DNA of 64,000 bases from CAZHLD01 sp964533185 (GCA_964533185.1 CAZHLD010000005.1:31456-95455), one strand, 5' to 3'; positions 1 through 8,626 are shown, numbered from the stretch's first letter. A program made the numbers and translations. The notes: a model not told the origin generated them from the letters alone.

Positions 1-893
1 CTGGTCTGACCGTCCAACTTCTGGACGGCTTCGGAACGATCCAACAGGAACAGAGGACCGACGGCAGCGGCGTGGTCCAGTTCCACACCATGACTGGACT
101 CCACCATCTGCGGATCTACGGTCCTGGTATTCAGGAGTACAACGGAAGGGTGGAACTCGAGAAAGTGGAAATCCGCCACACCGAAGTCGTTCAAGTCCAG
201 CCAGATCGAAACTCAGCACCTTCCATTTCTTCAGGGCCGGCTTCAGCAGCGGTCCCCGTCTCGCGCTTGAAGATTCCGAAAAAAGCCAAGAGCGAATTTA
301 ACAGCGGTACAGGCGCACTCGAGAAAAAAGACTGGGCCGAGGCAAAAAAACGCTTTCAGGCGGCTATCGCGATCTATCCGGATTACGATGTGGCTTACAA
401 CGGATTGGGGGTGGCGACCATGTCCGTGGGAGACACACAGGCCGCGCGGGAGGCTTTTGGAAAGGCCATCCACCTGAACGATCATTTTGCCGAAGCGTAT
501 CGCAATCTGGCTAGGGTCTGCCTCAGTGAACAAAAATACGGAGAAGCAGACACACTCCTGTCCAAGTCGTTGGAATCCGATCCGCTGAATGCGTGGGCCC
601 TCACCTATGCCGCTTACTCGGAGCTGCTGACCCGCAAGTTCACCGAGGCCATCGCGAACGCCCGGAAAGCTCACGGCGTGCCGCACCAGGGCCTTGCCAG
701 CGTTCACATTGTCGCCGCCCGCGCACTGGAAGCGACGCAGCAGCCGGCCGAGGCGCTGGCGGAGTACAAGACCTATCTCGAAGAAGACCCCAACGGCCGC
801 GACGCCGCCCGCGCGCGGGACGCCGTGGCGCGCTTGAGCGGACCAGGGCTAGCTAGGAATTTTTTATCAGTCGGGTCAAGCAGCAGGCAATAG
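1..893 (+). CDS. TPR-repeat protein, 5' end outside window
   Basis: The reading frame is open from base 3, so the gene starts before the window; the internal ATG at 72 is not the start. The first ~50 visible residues (GLTVQLLDGFG, TDGSGVVQF, LRIYGPG) have the pattern of a small carboxypeptidase-regulatory-like beta domain. A low-complexity linker follows, then about four tetratricopeptide repeats (from KSEFNSGTGALEKKDWAEA to EALAEYKTYLEEDP). TPRs mediate protein-protein contacts; the partner is unknown. The last ~15 residues (LARNFLSVGSSSRQ) do not continue the TPR pattern, so the original C-terminus may have been altered. Confidence 0.75.
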   Translation, partial: GLTVQLLDGFGTIQQEQRTDGSGVVQFHTMTGLHHLRIYGPGIQEYNGRVELEKVEIRHTEVVQVQPDRNSAPSISSGPASAAVPVSRLKIPKKAKSEFNSGTGALEKKDWAEAKKRFQAAIAIYPDYDVAYNGLGVATMSVGDTQAAREAFGKAIHLNDHFAEAYRNLARVCLSEQKYGEADTLLSKSLESDPLNAWALTYAAYSELLTRKFTEAIANARKAHGVPHQGLASVHIVAARALEATQQPAEALAEYKTYLEEDPNGRDAARARDAVARLSGPGLARNFLSVGSSSRQ

Positions 894-1033
894 TCGCCGT
901 CGCCGTTCCGGTCCAAGAATCTCGATGCTAATGTTCGTGCCAACACCCGAGATGTAACTACAGGTCCAGCACTCGAAGAGATAGACAACCATCGACTTTG
1001 TGCCTTCCTGCGAAATGACATCGCGGAAGAGCG
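894..1033. other. Intergenic stretch without a recognisable gene
   Basis: The 140 bases between the TPR gene and the convergent amidohydrolase gene contain no repeat of the families found elsewhere. On the minus strand two frames stay open through it and give protein-like text (for example SRFLDRNGDGDYCLLLDP), possibly a decayed gene remnant. I see no start, ribosome site or family match. Confidence 0.3.
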
Positions 1034-2773
1034 TCAGGGCTTCGTGTAGATAGTGCGGCCGGCGAGGATGGTGCGGAGGACTTCGGTTTTGAGGATGGCC
1101 GGCGGGGGGATCTTGGTGACGTCGGCGGAGAGAACGACCAAATCGGCGAATTGGCCGGGCATAATCTGACCCTTCTTCCCTTCCATGAATTCGGCGTAGG
1201 CGGAACCTGTCGTATAGGCGGAGATACATTCGTCAATGGAGATTTTTTCCTGGGGCTGCCAGCCACCGAGCGGGCCGCCCTCGGGGAGCTCGCGGGTGAC
1301 GCAGGCGTAGAGGCCGCGCATGGGGTTGAGCGGCTCGACGGCGAAGTCGGTGCCGAAGGCGAGGCGGACTTCGTGGTTGAGGAAAGTGCGCCATGCGTAG
1401 GCGCCCTTGGAGCGTTCCGGGCCGAGGCGCTGCTCGGCCCAGCGCATGTCCGAAGATTCGTGAACGGGCTGCATCGAAGCGATGACGCCGAGCGCGGCGA
1501 AGCGAGCGAAGTCGTCGGGGGCGACGACCTGAGCGTGCTCGATGCGGTGGCGGGAGTCGCGCGTGCCGTTGGCGGCCTGGCCGGCGGCGAAGGCGTCGAG
1601 CGCGGCGCGGTTGGCGGCGTCGCCGATGGCGTGGATGGCGATCTGGAAGCCGGCTTTGTCGCGCTCGATGACGAGCTGCTTCAAGCGGTCGGGCTCGATG
1701 CGGAAGATGCCCGTGGTTGAGGGATCGTCAGCGAAGGGAGCGAGCATGGCGGCGGTGCGCGAGCCGAGTGTGCCGTCGGCGACGCCTTTGAGAGCGCCGG
1801 TGCGGAGCCAGGGGTCGGCGGTGCCGCCGCGGCGACGCATGTCTTCAAGCTGCGCGACGGGCGCAGTGAACGGGAGCCACTCGGTGATGCGCAGAGTGAG
1901 CTTGCCTTCCTTTTTCAACTGCTCAAAAACGAAGAAATCCTGCCAGGAAGAGTTGTCGTGAATCGAGGTGAGGCCGAAGCGTGCGGCTTCGGCGAGAGCC
2001 AGCTCGATGCCGCGGCGGCGCTGCTCGGGAGTGAGCGGCGGGACCTTTTGGGCGACGAGGGCGGTGGCGGACTCCTTCAACATGCCTGTGGCATCACCGT
2101 TTTTATCGCGTTCGATGGAACCGCCGGGCGGGTCGCGCGTGTCCGTCTTGATGCTGGCGAGCTCGAGGGCGAGCGTGTTGGCGACGGCGACGTGTCCATC
2201 CACGCGGGTGAAGAACATGGGGCGGTCGCGGGAGACAGCGTCGAGGTTCTGACGCGTGGGGAATTTCTTGGTGGGCCAGAGGGTGTGGTCCCAGCCGCGG
2301 CCGGTGAGCCATTCGCCGGGCTTGAAGTCAGGGAGGCGCGCGCGGATGCGCTGCTGGAATTCGGCGAGCGAGCGGGCACCTTCGAAGTCGATGGCGAGCT
2401 TGGCCTGTCCTCCGCCGGCGAGATGAATGTGGGCGTCGTTGAAGCCGGGGACGACGAAGGCGCCGTTGAGGTCGATGATCTGAGTTTGCGGGCCGGCGAG
2501 CGCGCGGATGTCGGCCGAGGTGCCGACGGCGGTGATGAGTTCGCCGGTGATGGCAACGGCTTCGGCGCGAGGGCGGGCGGAGTCGACGGTGTAGATGACG
2601 CCGTTGGTGAGGATGAGGGTGGGAGGGGTGGATTGGGCGGAGGTGTAGGGGCGCGGGGAGAAGACGGTTGCCAGAAGGAAGAGGGCGAGGAGGGGGAGGA
2701 AAAGCAGATTCCTCGGTCGTCGCGGCGACCTCGGAATGACAGCCTTCAATAGATGGGCGAATGGCCCTTTCAT
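1034..2773 (-). CDS. Secreted amidohydrolase, YtcJ-like
   Basis: Metal-dependent amidohydrolase of about 579 residues; the substrate cannot be told. Metal-site motifs are DAHIHL (HxH), IAIHAIGD, RIEHAQ and FGTDFAVEP (Asp). The ATG at 2773 is chosen because it overlaps the TGA of the upstream M20 peptidase gene (ATGA), showing translational coupling; the longer frame upstream only runs through that gene. The N-terminus is a signal peptide (hydrophobic LLFLPLLALFLLATVF), so the protein is exported. Its positively charged part (residues 11-25, AVIPRSPRRPRNLLF) is encoded by a copy of hairpin repeat family A. The closest style is the amidohydrolase-3/YtcJ group. Confidence 0.85.
   Translation of the reverse strand: MKGPFAHLLKAVIPRSPRRPRNLLFLPLLALFLLATVFSPRPYTSAQSTPPTLILTNGVIYTVDSARPRAEAVAITGELITAVGTSADIRALAGPQTQIIDLNGAFVVPGFNDAHIHLAGGGQAKLAIDFEGARSLAEFQQRIRARLPDFKPGEWLTGRGWDHTLWPTKKFPTRQNLDAVSRDRPMFFTRVDGHVAVANTLALELASIKTDTRDPPGGSIERDKNGDATGMLKESATALVAQKVPPLTPEQRRRGIELALAEAARFGLTSIHDNSSWQDFFVFEQLKKEGKLTLRITEWLPFTAPVAQLEDMRRRGGTADPWLRTGALKGVADGTLGSRTAAMLAPFADDPSTTGIFRIEPDRLKQLVIERDKAGFQIAIHAIGDAANRAALDAFAAGQAANGTRDSRHRIEHAQVVAPDDFARFAALGVIASMQPVHESSDMRWAEQRLGPERSKGAYAWRTFLNHEVRLAFGTDFAVEPLNPMRGLYACVTRELPEGGPLGGWQPQEKISIDECISAYTTGSAYAEFMEGKKGQIMPGQFADLVVLSADVTKIPPPAILKTEVLRTILAGRTIYTKP
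2705..2742 (+). repeat. Hairpin repeat family A, copy inside the amidohydrolase gene
   Basis: GATTCCTCG at 2708 pairs with CTCGGAATGAC at 2731, with an inner GTCG/CGAC stem. Here the repeat is translated as part of a signal peptide. Confidence 0.8.
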
Positions 2774-4107
2774 GGGACGGGGTCCAGTCCGGCGGCTCCG
2801 AGGATGATGAGCAGAGCGCGCTGAAGGCCAATTTCGCGGCCAGTGGGGTCGTACCATTCGTCGAGCGAATGGGCGCCACCGCTGCGGCCGCCGGCGCCAA
2901 TGGCGATGGCCGGGATGCCGAGCGAGAGTGGGATGTTAGCGTCAGTCGAAGAGCGCTCGAGGCGAGAGCGGTTGCCCAATATGCGGTCGGCTTCGCGGAC
3001 GCCGGTGAGCAGGGGCGAATTTTCGGGCAGCTCGCCGCCGGGACGGATGCCGAGGGTGCGGAACTTGACTTCGAGCTGGCCGTTTGCGCCGTTGCGACGT
3101 GAGGTGGCGTTTTCTTCTTCGAGGCCGACCTGAACGGCGGCGCGAAGGGCGGCTTCGATTTTATCGATTTCGGATTCCTGCTCGGAGCGCATGTCCACTT
3201 TGAAGGAGGCGCGGTAAGGGATGGAGTTGACCGAGGTGCCGCCTTCGATTTCGCCGACGTTGTAAGTGGTGCGCGGATCGTCGGGCACGCGCAGAGTGAC
3301 GAAACGAGCGATGGCGCGGGAGGCGGCGTTGATGGGGTTGGGCATGCCGAAGTCGGACCAACTGTGGCCGCCCGGGCCGGTGACGCTGACTTCGAAGCGG
3401 CGGGAGGCGAGAGCGGAGGTGGTGACGAAGTCGGTGCCGGCGCCGTCAATGGCGATGACGGCGCGAAGGCGGTCGCGGTAGGTTTCGACGAGCTTTCTCA
3501 TGCCGCGAAGGTTACCTTCGCCTTCTTCGCCGACGTCGGCGACGAAAAGAATGGTGTGGTGGGGCTTGATGCGGGCGTCTTGCAAGGCGCGGGCGAGAGC
3601 GACCAGTGCAGCGAGTCCGGTGCCGTTGTCGGAGATGCCGGGAGCAATCAGGCGCGTGCCCGAGCGGCGGACGCGGACGTCGGTGCCGGCGGCGAAAACG
3701 GTGTCGAGATGAGCGACGACCATGACGATGTCGTTGCGGGCCAGGCCGGGGCGCTCGCCGATGACGTTGCCGAGAGAGTCGGTGGAGACGCGAAGTCCGG
3801 CGGAGGAAAGAAGGCGCTTGAGCAACGCCCCGCGGGCGGCTTCCTTGAATGGCGGGGCCGGAACCTCAGTGATGCGGACCTGTTCTTCGTTGATGAGTGG
3901 AACGTTGTGCTGGAGCCAGTTCATGGCGCGGAGGACACGCGGGTCGGAGGCGAGAGCGGCGCCGGGGGAAGATGGTGCGGTCTGAGCAGCGGCGGTGGCC
4001 ATCGAAAAGAGAATACAGCAGAGTAAGAAAAGTTTCACGGGCTTCGAGAAGAGAAAAGTATTGAGCAACTGGCGGAGGAGTTTGCCTGAAGAAGGGGGAG
4101 GCGTCAA
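2770..4107 (-). CDS. M20-family metallopeptidase, exported
   Basis: Zinc peptidase/amidohydrolase of 445 residues. Visible M20 ligands and catalytic residues: VAHLDTV (His, Asp), GISDNGTG (Asp), VGEEGEG (Glu-Glu) and GGAHSLDEW near the C-terminus (His). The dimerisation insert has GPGGHSWSDFG. A hydrophobic segment near residues 25-42 ending in AAAQ looks like a signal peptide, so the enzyme probably acts outside the cytoplasm. The stop codon overlaps the start of the amidohydrolase gene, so the two are likely co-translated and may act on related peptide-like substrates (inference). The N-terminus is somewhat long and the start is not certain. Confidence 0.88.
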   Translation of the reverse strand: MTPPPSSGKLLRQLLNTFLFSKPVKLFLLCCILFSMATAAAQTAPSSPGAALASDPRVLRAMNWLQHNVPLINEEQVRITEVPAPPFKEAARGALLKRLLSSAGLRVSTDSLGNVIGERPGLARNDIVMVVAHLDTVFAAGTDVRVRRSGTRLIAPGISDNGTGLAALVALARALQDARIKPHHTILFVADVGEEGEGNLRGMRKLVETYRDRLRAVIAIDGAGTDFVTTSALASRRFEVSVTGPGGHSWSDFGMPNPINAASRAIARFVTLRVPDDPRTTYNVGEIEGGTSVNSIPYRASFKVDMRSEQESEIDKIEAALRAAVQVGLEEENATSRRNGANGQLEVKFRTLGIRPGGELPENSPLLTGVREADRILGNRSRLERSSTDANIPLSLGIPAIAIGAGGRSGGAHSLDEWYDPTGREIGLQRALLIILGAAGLDPVP

Positions 4108-4144
4108 GGAGGAGTCGGAGGTTGGAGGTTTGAAGATAAAAAAG

Positions 4145-5380
4145 TCAGTTGCCTGAGGGGAGGCGGCAGAGGGAAAGGATTTCGGATTCGGTGAGGATGC
4201 GGGTGGATTGCTTGGCGGCGTCGAAGATGCGGTTGACGAGGTCGTCGGTGACGGGGAGGTCGCGGGATTCGAGCCAGTAGATGACGTTGGATTTGCCGCT
4301 CATGGGGCCAACCTCGATGATCTGCTCGAGGCCGAAGAGATGCGAGGGGACGCCGCTGTAAACGGAGTTGGCGAGGAGGCGGTCGTTTTTGCGAAAGGCT
4401 TTGATGATGGCGGCGGCGTGGACGCCAGTGGCGGTGCGGAAGGCATCGCGGCCAATGACGGGATAGTTGGGCGGGATGGTGGTGTGGGTGGCGCGGGCGA
4501 CGACTTCGCAGTACTCCTTGAGGCGGGAGAGATCGCGGTCAATGAGACCGAGGAGGCGGAGGTTGACGAGCATCAGCTCCATGGGTGTGTTGCCGACGCG
4601 CTCGCCGAGCGAATTGGCAGCGGCGTGGACCTGGTCGGCGCCGGCGGCGATGGCGGCGAGCGAGTTGGCAATCGCGAGGCCACGGTCGCAATGGCCGTGC
4701 CAATCAATGCGGATAGTTTCGCCGGAGGGCTTGACGATGTTTTCGCGGGCGAATTTGACGAGGCTGTAGGCGCCCATGGGCGTGGCGTGGCCGACGGTGT
4801 CGCAAAGGACGATGGCGCGGGCGCCGCAACGGATGGCGGTGGAGTAGAGCTTCTGGACGGTGTCGGCGTCGGTGCGGATGGTGTCTTCGGTGACGTACAT
4901 TACCGGCAGGCCCTGGGCGACGGCGAAGCTCACGGCCTTTTCGGTGGTGCGCTGGAGATGGTCGACGGTCCAGTCTTCGACAAGGCGGCGGATGGGGCTG
5001 GAGCCGAGGAAAGTGGCGGCTTCGATGGCGATGCCGGCGCGCTGGGAGACTTCGGCGATGGGACGGATGTCGTTTTCGACCGTGCGCGCGGCACAGTTGG
5101 GGCGGATTTTCAATTTGCTGCGGACGATTTCGCGGGCGAGGGCTTCGGTGTCGGCCAGGGCGCGGGGGCCGGCGCCGGGAAGCCCGATGTTCACCGTGTC
5201 AATGCCGAGGGCTTCCATCAAATGGAGGATTTCGATTTTTTCGCCGATGGAGGGGTCGTGAACAGAGGGGTTCTGAAGGCCGTCGCGGAGAGTTTCGTCG
5301 TCAAGCATGACGCGGCGGTTGAGGAAGAGGTCGAAGCCGCCGACGGTGTTCCAGTCGAAGATGAGTTGATCGATCGTCAT
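4145..5380 (-). CDS. HMGL-like acyltransferase/lyase (2-isopropylmalate/homocitrate synthase family)
   Basis: TIM-barrel enzyme of 411 residues in the HMG-CoA lyase / 2-isopropylmalate synthase superfamily. The N-terminal metal and catalytic motif LDDETLRDGLQNPS and the metal-binding DWHGHCDRGLA are both present, as is an NSLGERVGNT segment. Members condense a 2-oxo acid with acetyl-CoA or cleave acyl-CoAs. The LRDGLQ form (rather than LRDGEQ) and the absence of a LeuA regulatory domain leave the reaction open: an isopropylmalate-, citramalate- or homocitrate-type synthase is more likely than a lyase. No other leucine or lysine biosynthesis gene is next to it. A REP-like hairpin lies directly upstream. 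Confidence 0.75.
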   Translation of the reverse strand: MTIDQLIFDWNTVGGFDLFLNRRVMLDDETLRDGLQNPSVHDPSIGEKIEILHLMEALGIDTVNIGLPGAGPRALADTEALAREIVRSKLKIRPNCAARTVENDIRPIAEVSQRAGIAIEAATFLGSSPIRRLVEDWTVDHLQRTTEKAVSFAVAQGLPVMYVTEDTIRTDADTVQKLYSTAIRCGARAIVLCDTVGHATPMGAYSLVKFARENIVKPSGETIRIDWHGHCDRGLAIANSLAAIAAGADQVHAAANSLGERVGNTPMELMLVNLRLLGLIDRDLSRLKEYCEVVARATHTTIPPNYPVIGRDAFRTATGVHAAAIIKAFRKNDRLLANSVYSGVPSHLFGLEQIIEVGPMSGKSNVIYWLESRDLPVTDDLVNRIFDAAKQSTRILTESEILSLCRLPSGN

Positions 5381-5393
5381 GCCAATTTAGTGT

Positions 5394-5416
5394 GGACAGG
5401 CTGAAGCCTGTCCTAC
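5394..5416 (+). repeat. REP-like hairpin (family C) after a stop codon
   Basis: Perfect 9-bp stem GGACAGGCT / AGCCTGTCC with a 2-base loop, followed by the foot CTAC. The minus-strand gene ending at 5417 has its TAG immediately before the GTAG foot. A near-identical hairpin is at 20884. Confidence 0.8.
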
Positions 5417-5689
5417 CTAGTAGCGCAGGGTAAAGCTGTGCGGCATCTCGGAGAGATCGGGCTTATAGAGCGTTTTGCAGAACTCGCAGCGATAGATCTC
5501 CGTCTTAGGGCCGATGAGAGCCTCGATATCCCTGGGATAGTCGTACCAACGCTTCAAGTGGCCGTTGCAGAGTTTGCCTTTGGCATCTTTTTCATCGCAG
5601 GCACGCTGTTTGGGTTTGCGCGTTTTCATTTTGGGAGCGGACGGCTGCGATTCTTCCGCGGCAGTGACGGGAGCAGCCGGCTCGGACAT
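5417..5689 (-). CDS. Small Cys-rich protein, putative metal binding
   Basis: About 90 residues starting at MSEPAAPVTAAEE; an ATG 12 codons upstream is also possible. The N-terminal third is Ala/Pro/Lys-rich and probably disordered. The C-terminal part has CDEKDAKGKLC and, later, CEFC, a spacing compatible with one zinc or iron site. It ends in PHSFTLRY. I do not recognise the family. It lies upstream of the HMGL-like gene on the same strand, separated by a REP-like hairpin. Confidence 0.6.
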   Translation of the reverse strand: MSEPAAPVTAAEESQPSAPKMKTRKPKQRACDEKDAKGKLCNGHLKRWYDYPRDIEALIGPKTEIYRCEFCKTLYKPDLSEMPHSFTLRY

Positions 5690-5798
5690 GCGGCAGAGTC
5701 CTCCAGGGAGATGCCGAAAGGCCATTCTACCTCAATTCGAGGTGAGGGGGGGCGGCGAGGCAGGAGGAAAAATAGAAAATGGAAACTAGAAATTGTTT

Positions 5799-6692
5799 TC
5801 AGAGGCGCCAGGGTTCGGAGTATTCGACGGAGACGAGGAAAAGGCCGTGGGGAGGGACGGTGGGGCCGGAGCGGGAGCGGTCGCGGAGGTCGAAGAGCGC
5901 GGGAATGTCGTCGGGGGTGAGGCGGCTGCGGCCGACGTCGAGGAGAGTGCCGACCAGTTTGCGGACCATGTAGCGGAGGAAGGAGCGGCCGCGGACGGAG
6001 TAGATGAGGAGGTCGGCGTCGGGCGTGGGAGAAGGTGGGGCGACGGGAGAGAGAGAAGGAAAAGCAGATCCCTCGTGCGCCGCGGCGGACTCGGGATGAC
6101 AGGCAAATTGTGGCGGGATAAAGCCCGGCGGCACATGGGATGCGCAGGAGAAGAGTTGGGAGGAGAAGATTAGGCGGGCGGTGGTGCGTTCGCGGTCGTC
6201 GTCTTCGGAGCCAGAGGAAGCGGCAAACGAGGTGAAGTCGTGCTCGCCTTCGAAGAGGCGTGCGGCGCGGGACATGGCCTCGAGGTCGAGCGGAAAGGGA
6301 TAGTGGAGGACGTAGCGATGCAGGAAGGGCGGGACGACGCGGCCGCGGAAGATGCGGTAGTGGTAGGTCTTGGCCTGAGCGTTCCAGCGAGCGTGGAAGT
6401 CGGGGCCGAGCTCGAGGGCTTCGACGACGCGGATGGAGGGGGGAAGCAGGGCATTGCAGGCGCGCTGGAACTCGGCGGCGGTGAGGGCGGAGTGCGTCTT
6501 GAAATGAGCGACCTGGCCGAGGGCGTGGACGCCGGAGTCGGTGCGTCCGGCGGCGTGGACGGTGAGGTGCTCGGCGGTGAGTTTGCGGAGGACGTCAACG
6601 AGAGTGCCCTGAATGGTGGGCTGGCCGGGCTGGATTTGCCAGCCACGGAAGTCGGTGCCGTCGTAGGAGAGGGTGAGTTTGAGGGTGTGCAT
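5799..6692 (-). CDS. truA: tRNA pseudouridine synthase A with a repeat-encoded insert
   Basis: Converts uridines 38-40 of the tRNA anticodon arm to pseudouridine. The N-terminus MHTLKLTLSYDGTDFRGWQIQ, the catalytic Asp52 in HAAGRTDSGVHALGQV, and the C-terminal GRSFLRYMVRKLVGTLLDVG are all typical. The protein is 297 residues, longer than the usual ~245-270. The excess is at about residues 180-220 (from SSQLFSCASHVPP to VAPPSPTP), and its DNA is a family A hairpin (6064-6101) joined to a family C-like hairpin (6105-6136), inserted in frame. The insert is just before the conserved LLIYSVRG strand, where a surface loop is expected, so activity may be kept (inference). Confidence 0.92.
   Translation of the reverse strand: MHTLKLTLSYDGTDFRGWQIQPGQPTIQGTLVDVLRKLTAEHLTVHAAGRTDSGVHALGQVAHFKTHSALTAAEFQRACNALLPPSIRVVEALELGPDFHARWNAQAKTYHYRIFRGRVVPPFLHRYVLHYPFPLDLEAMSRAARLFEGEHDFTSFAASSGSEDDDRERTTARLIFSSQLFSCASHVPPGFIPPQFACHPESAAAHEGSAFPSLSPVAPPSPTPDADLLIYSVRGRSFLRYMVRKLVGTLLDVGRSRLTPDDIPALFDLRDRSRSGPTVPPHGLFLVSVEYSEPWRL
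6064..6136 (+). repeat. Composite family A + family C repeat inside truA
   Basis: GATCCCTCG (6067) pairs with CTCGGGATGAC (6090): the same fold as other family A copies but with TCCC/GGGA instead of TTCC/GGAA. The adjoining GGGATAAAGCCCGGCGGCACA resembles the repeat at 59075-59095. Both are read through in truA. Confidence 0.75.
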
Positions 6693-6942
6693 TGAAAAGA
6701 GTTGTCAGTAACAGCAGTCAGCTTTCAGCCGCCAGCAATCAGCAAGAAAAGAGACTAACACACAGACTGGAGAGGAGTGACCGGACGCGAACAAAACGCT
6801 GCCCGGTGTCCGCCATCCGATGCCTGTGGACGCCTCCCGTGGGGGTGGATTTGTTTATCGTGAGAAGACGTCATTTTCTGGTAGCAAGCGACAGACAATG
6901 GTAGAGTGCGCGGCGACAGGAAGGTCGGAAGGAAGGTGAGAA
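6693..6942. other. Intergenic region between divergent truA and hydrolase genes
   Basis: Begins with a degenerate CAGTCAGC/CAATCAGC string of the kind seen with family D at 33295 and 37520. The remainder must carry promoters for both divergent genes, but I see no convincing -35/-10 pair. Confidence 0.4.
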
Positions 6943-8475
6943 ATGCTGGGCACAGGAGACTCAGGCGCAAAGGCAGAACGGACGGCGATCCTGGTGATTC
7001 ACGGGGTCGGGCAGCAGAACCCCTATGAAACTCTGGACAGTTTTGCCGGGGGGCTGGCGCGGTACTTCCGAAAGGAAAGGAGCGCGACCTTTGAGATCCG
7101 GCCGGAGCGGATTGCCCACAAAGACTGGACGGAGGTAGCCATTCACTTTGACTTCCAACAGCCGGTTGGGCCGAGGGGATTGAAGTTGCTCAGCCTGTAT
7201 GAGTACTACTGGGCGCCGTACACGCAAGACAAAATCAGCTACTTGGGATCGCTTCGCTGGCTGATCCAGACGGGTCTGACGCCGCTGCGGTTCATGAGTG
7301 CCAATCTACAGGTGCGGCTCGGCGGTTACATGAAGCGAACCAAGAAGGAAAACTTCTGGATCTTGCTACAGGAAATCTTTCGTGCTGCCTTGATTTTCAT
7401 TCCACTGGTCATCCTGCTCGCGGCGGGGCTGTTCTGGTTGCCGCAAGCGGGAAAACTGACGGAGATTCCGAGGTATGGCCGGGAGCTGCTGGGGACGGCG
7501 GCGTGGTACTGGTTGCTGGCGTTTACGGTGTGTGCCGGGATGGTGCTGGTCATGCTGCTCGCCCTGCTGCGCAGCCGTCAAAAGCCCATCGAATCACGTG
7601 ATGAGAGCATCCAGCAGGCGTCGGAGCAGAAATGGAGGCAATACGCCGTCGTGTGCCTGACTGTTTTCTTGCTCGGAGCTGTGGCGATTCTTTGGCGGCA
7701 AGACGGACTCCGCGATCTGCTTCAAAGGCGCCTCACGGAAGGGAGGACATGGATTCTGCTGGGGACCGCCTGCTTAGTTTACGTCGCGCGAAAAATCCTG
7801 GTGAACTACATCGGTGACGTGGCGGTGTACGTGAGCGCAGACAGAAAGTCGAAGGGCTATGAGGCACGGAAGAACATTCTAGATGGCTCGACCGAGGCGC
7901 TGAAGAGACTGCTGGGAGAAAGGACAAGAAATAACTATGACCAGGTGATTGTGGCGGGGCATTCGCTGGGAAGCGTGATCGCGTATGACACGATCAACGA
8001 GGTGGTGGCACAGGTGTGGGCGAATGATGATCCGCTGGGGCAGGGCCCGGAGAAGAGGATTGCTATCGCGGACCTGGCAAAGCTGCGAGGACTTGTTACC
8101 TTCGGGTCGCCGCTGGACAAGATTTACTATTTCTTTCGCGAGCAGGTGAGTGACCGGCAGGCGTACCGGGCACAAATCCTGTCGTTCTTGCACTCGTTCC
8201 GGAAGGTGCGCTCGGGGCGGACGTACGGCGCGGACGAGTTCAAATACCGCCAGGGTAATGGGCCGGACGAGCGCCCGTCGACGTTTCCACAACTTGCGGG
8301 ATTCACGTGGCTGAACGTCTATTCGCCGATGGACCCGGTAAGTGGGTATTTGAACTTTTACCAGATGGGAACGGGGACGCAGCTCCGGCTGTGGTACCGG
8401 ATCCCGCTGGCGGCGCACTTGAAGTATTGGGGGGATCCGGAGTTTTACAAGTTTTTTGGGAATAGGATGCTGTAG
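6943..8475 (+). CDS. Membrane-embedded alpha/beta hydrolase (lipase-like), unrecognised family
   Basis: 510 residues. An N-terminal beta strand and oxyanion-type motif (AILVIHGVGQQNP, residues 15-27) and a nucleophile elbow GHSLGS with Ser341 identify an alpha/beta hydrolase. Unusually, about 300 residues separate them and contain four hydrophobic segments near 145-167, 180-208, 231-251 and 268-290, so the hydrolase fold is interrupted by a membrane domain. A C-terminal MDPVSG (Asp) and HLKYWGD (His) could complete the triad. The substrate may be a lipid or other membrane-near ester (inference). The start ATG follows AAGGTGAG. It appears monocistronic. Confidence 0.7.
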   Translation: MLGTGDSGAKAERTAILVIHGVGQQNPYETLDSFAGGLARYFRKERSATFEIRPERIAHKDWTEVAIHFDFQQPVGPRGLKLLSLYEYYWAPYTQDKISYLGSLRWLIQTGLTPLRFMSANLQVRLGGYMKRTKKENFWILLQEIFRAALIFIPLVILLAAGLFWLPQAGKLTEIPRYGRELLGTAAWYWLLAFTVCAGMVLVMLLALLRSRQKPIESRDESIQQASEQKWRQYAVVCLTVFLLGAVAILWRQDGLRDLLQRRLTEGRTWILLGTACLVYVARKILVNYIGDVAVYVSADRKSKGYEARKNILDGSTEALKRLLGERTRNNYDQVIVAGHSLGSVIAYDTINEVVAQVWANDDPLGQGPEKRIAIADLAKLRGLVTFGSPLDKIYYFFREQVSDRQAYRAQILSFLHSFRKVRSGRTYGADEFKYRQGNGPDERPSTFPQLAGFTWLNVYSPMDPVSGYLNFYQMGTGTQLRLWYRIPLAAHLKYWGDPEFYKFFGNRML

Positions 8476-8626
8476 GACAGTTCAAAGGTGGCAGTTGGCA
8501 GACCTCCGTTGTCCGTTGTCCGTTCTCCGTTGTCCATCTTCCGTAATCAGACTGAGAACAGTAGCACAGCAGGAATGCGAAGCGCGCTGGAAGGCATGAG
8601 CGCTGAAACTATGGGACTCGGGACGG
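8476..8626 (+). repeat. Family D degenerate TCCGT string
   Basis: 8504-8550 holds about five imperfect copies of a TCCGTTGTCCGTT-type unit ending in TCCGTAATC. The rest, between the convergent hydrolase and mtnC genes, shows no gene. Confidence 0.6.

Noticed and set aside
1958..2752. 264-codon + strand frame opposite the amidohydrolase
   Set aside because: Gly/Glu/Asp-rich shadow of a well-supported gene.
2702..2773. Twin-arginine signal peptide on the amidohydrolase
   Set aside because: PRRPRNLL lacks the consensus residues after RR, and the sequence is repeat-derived; a Sec-type signal fits.
4208..5404. Long + strand frame (398 codons) opposite the HMGL-like gene
   Set aside because: Low-complexity Gly/Asp/Val/Ala text mirrors codon use of the true minus-strand gene; no start site or family motifs.
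8504..8550. Possible CRISPR-like array
   Set aside because: Units are degenerate, 10-13 bases, adjoining without spacers; no cas genes.
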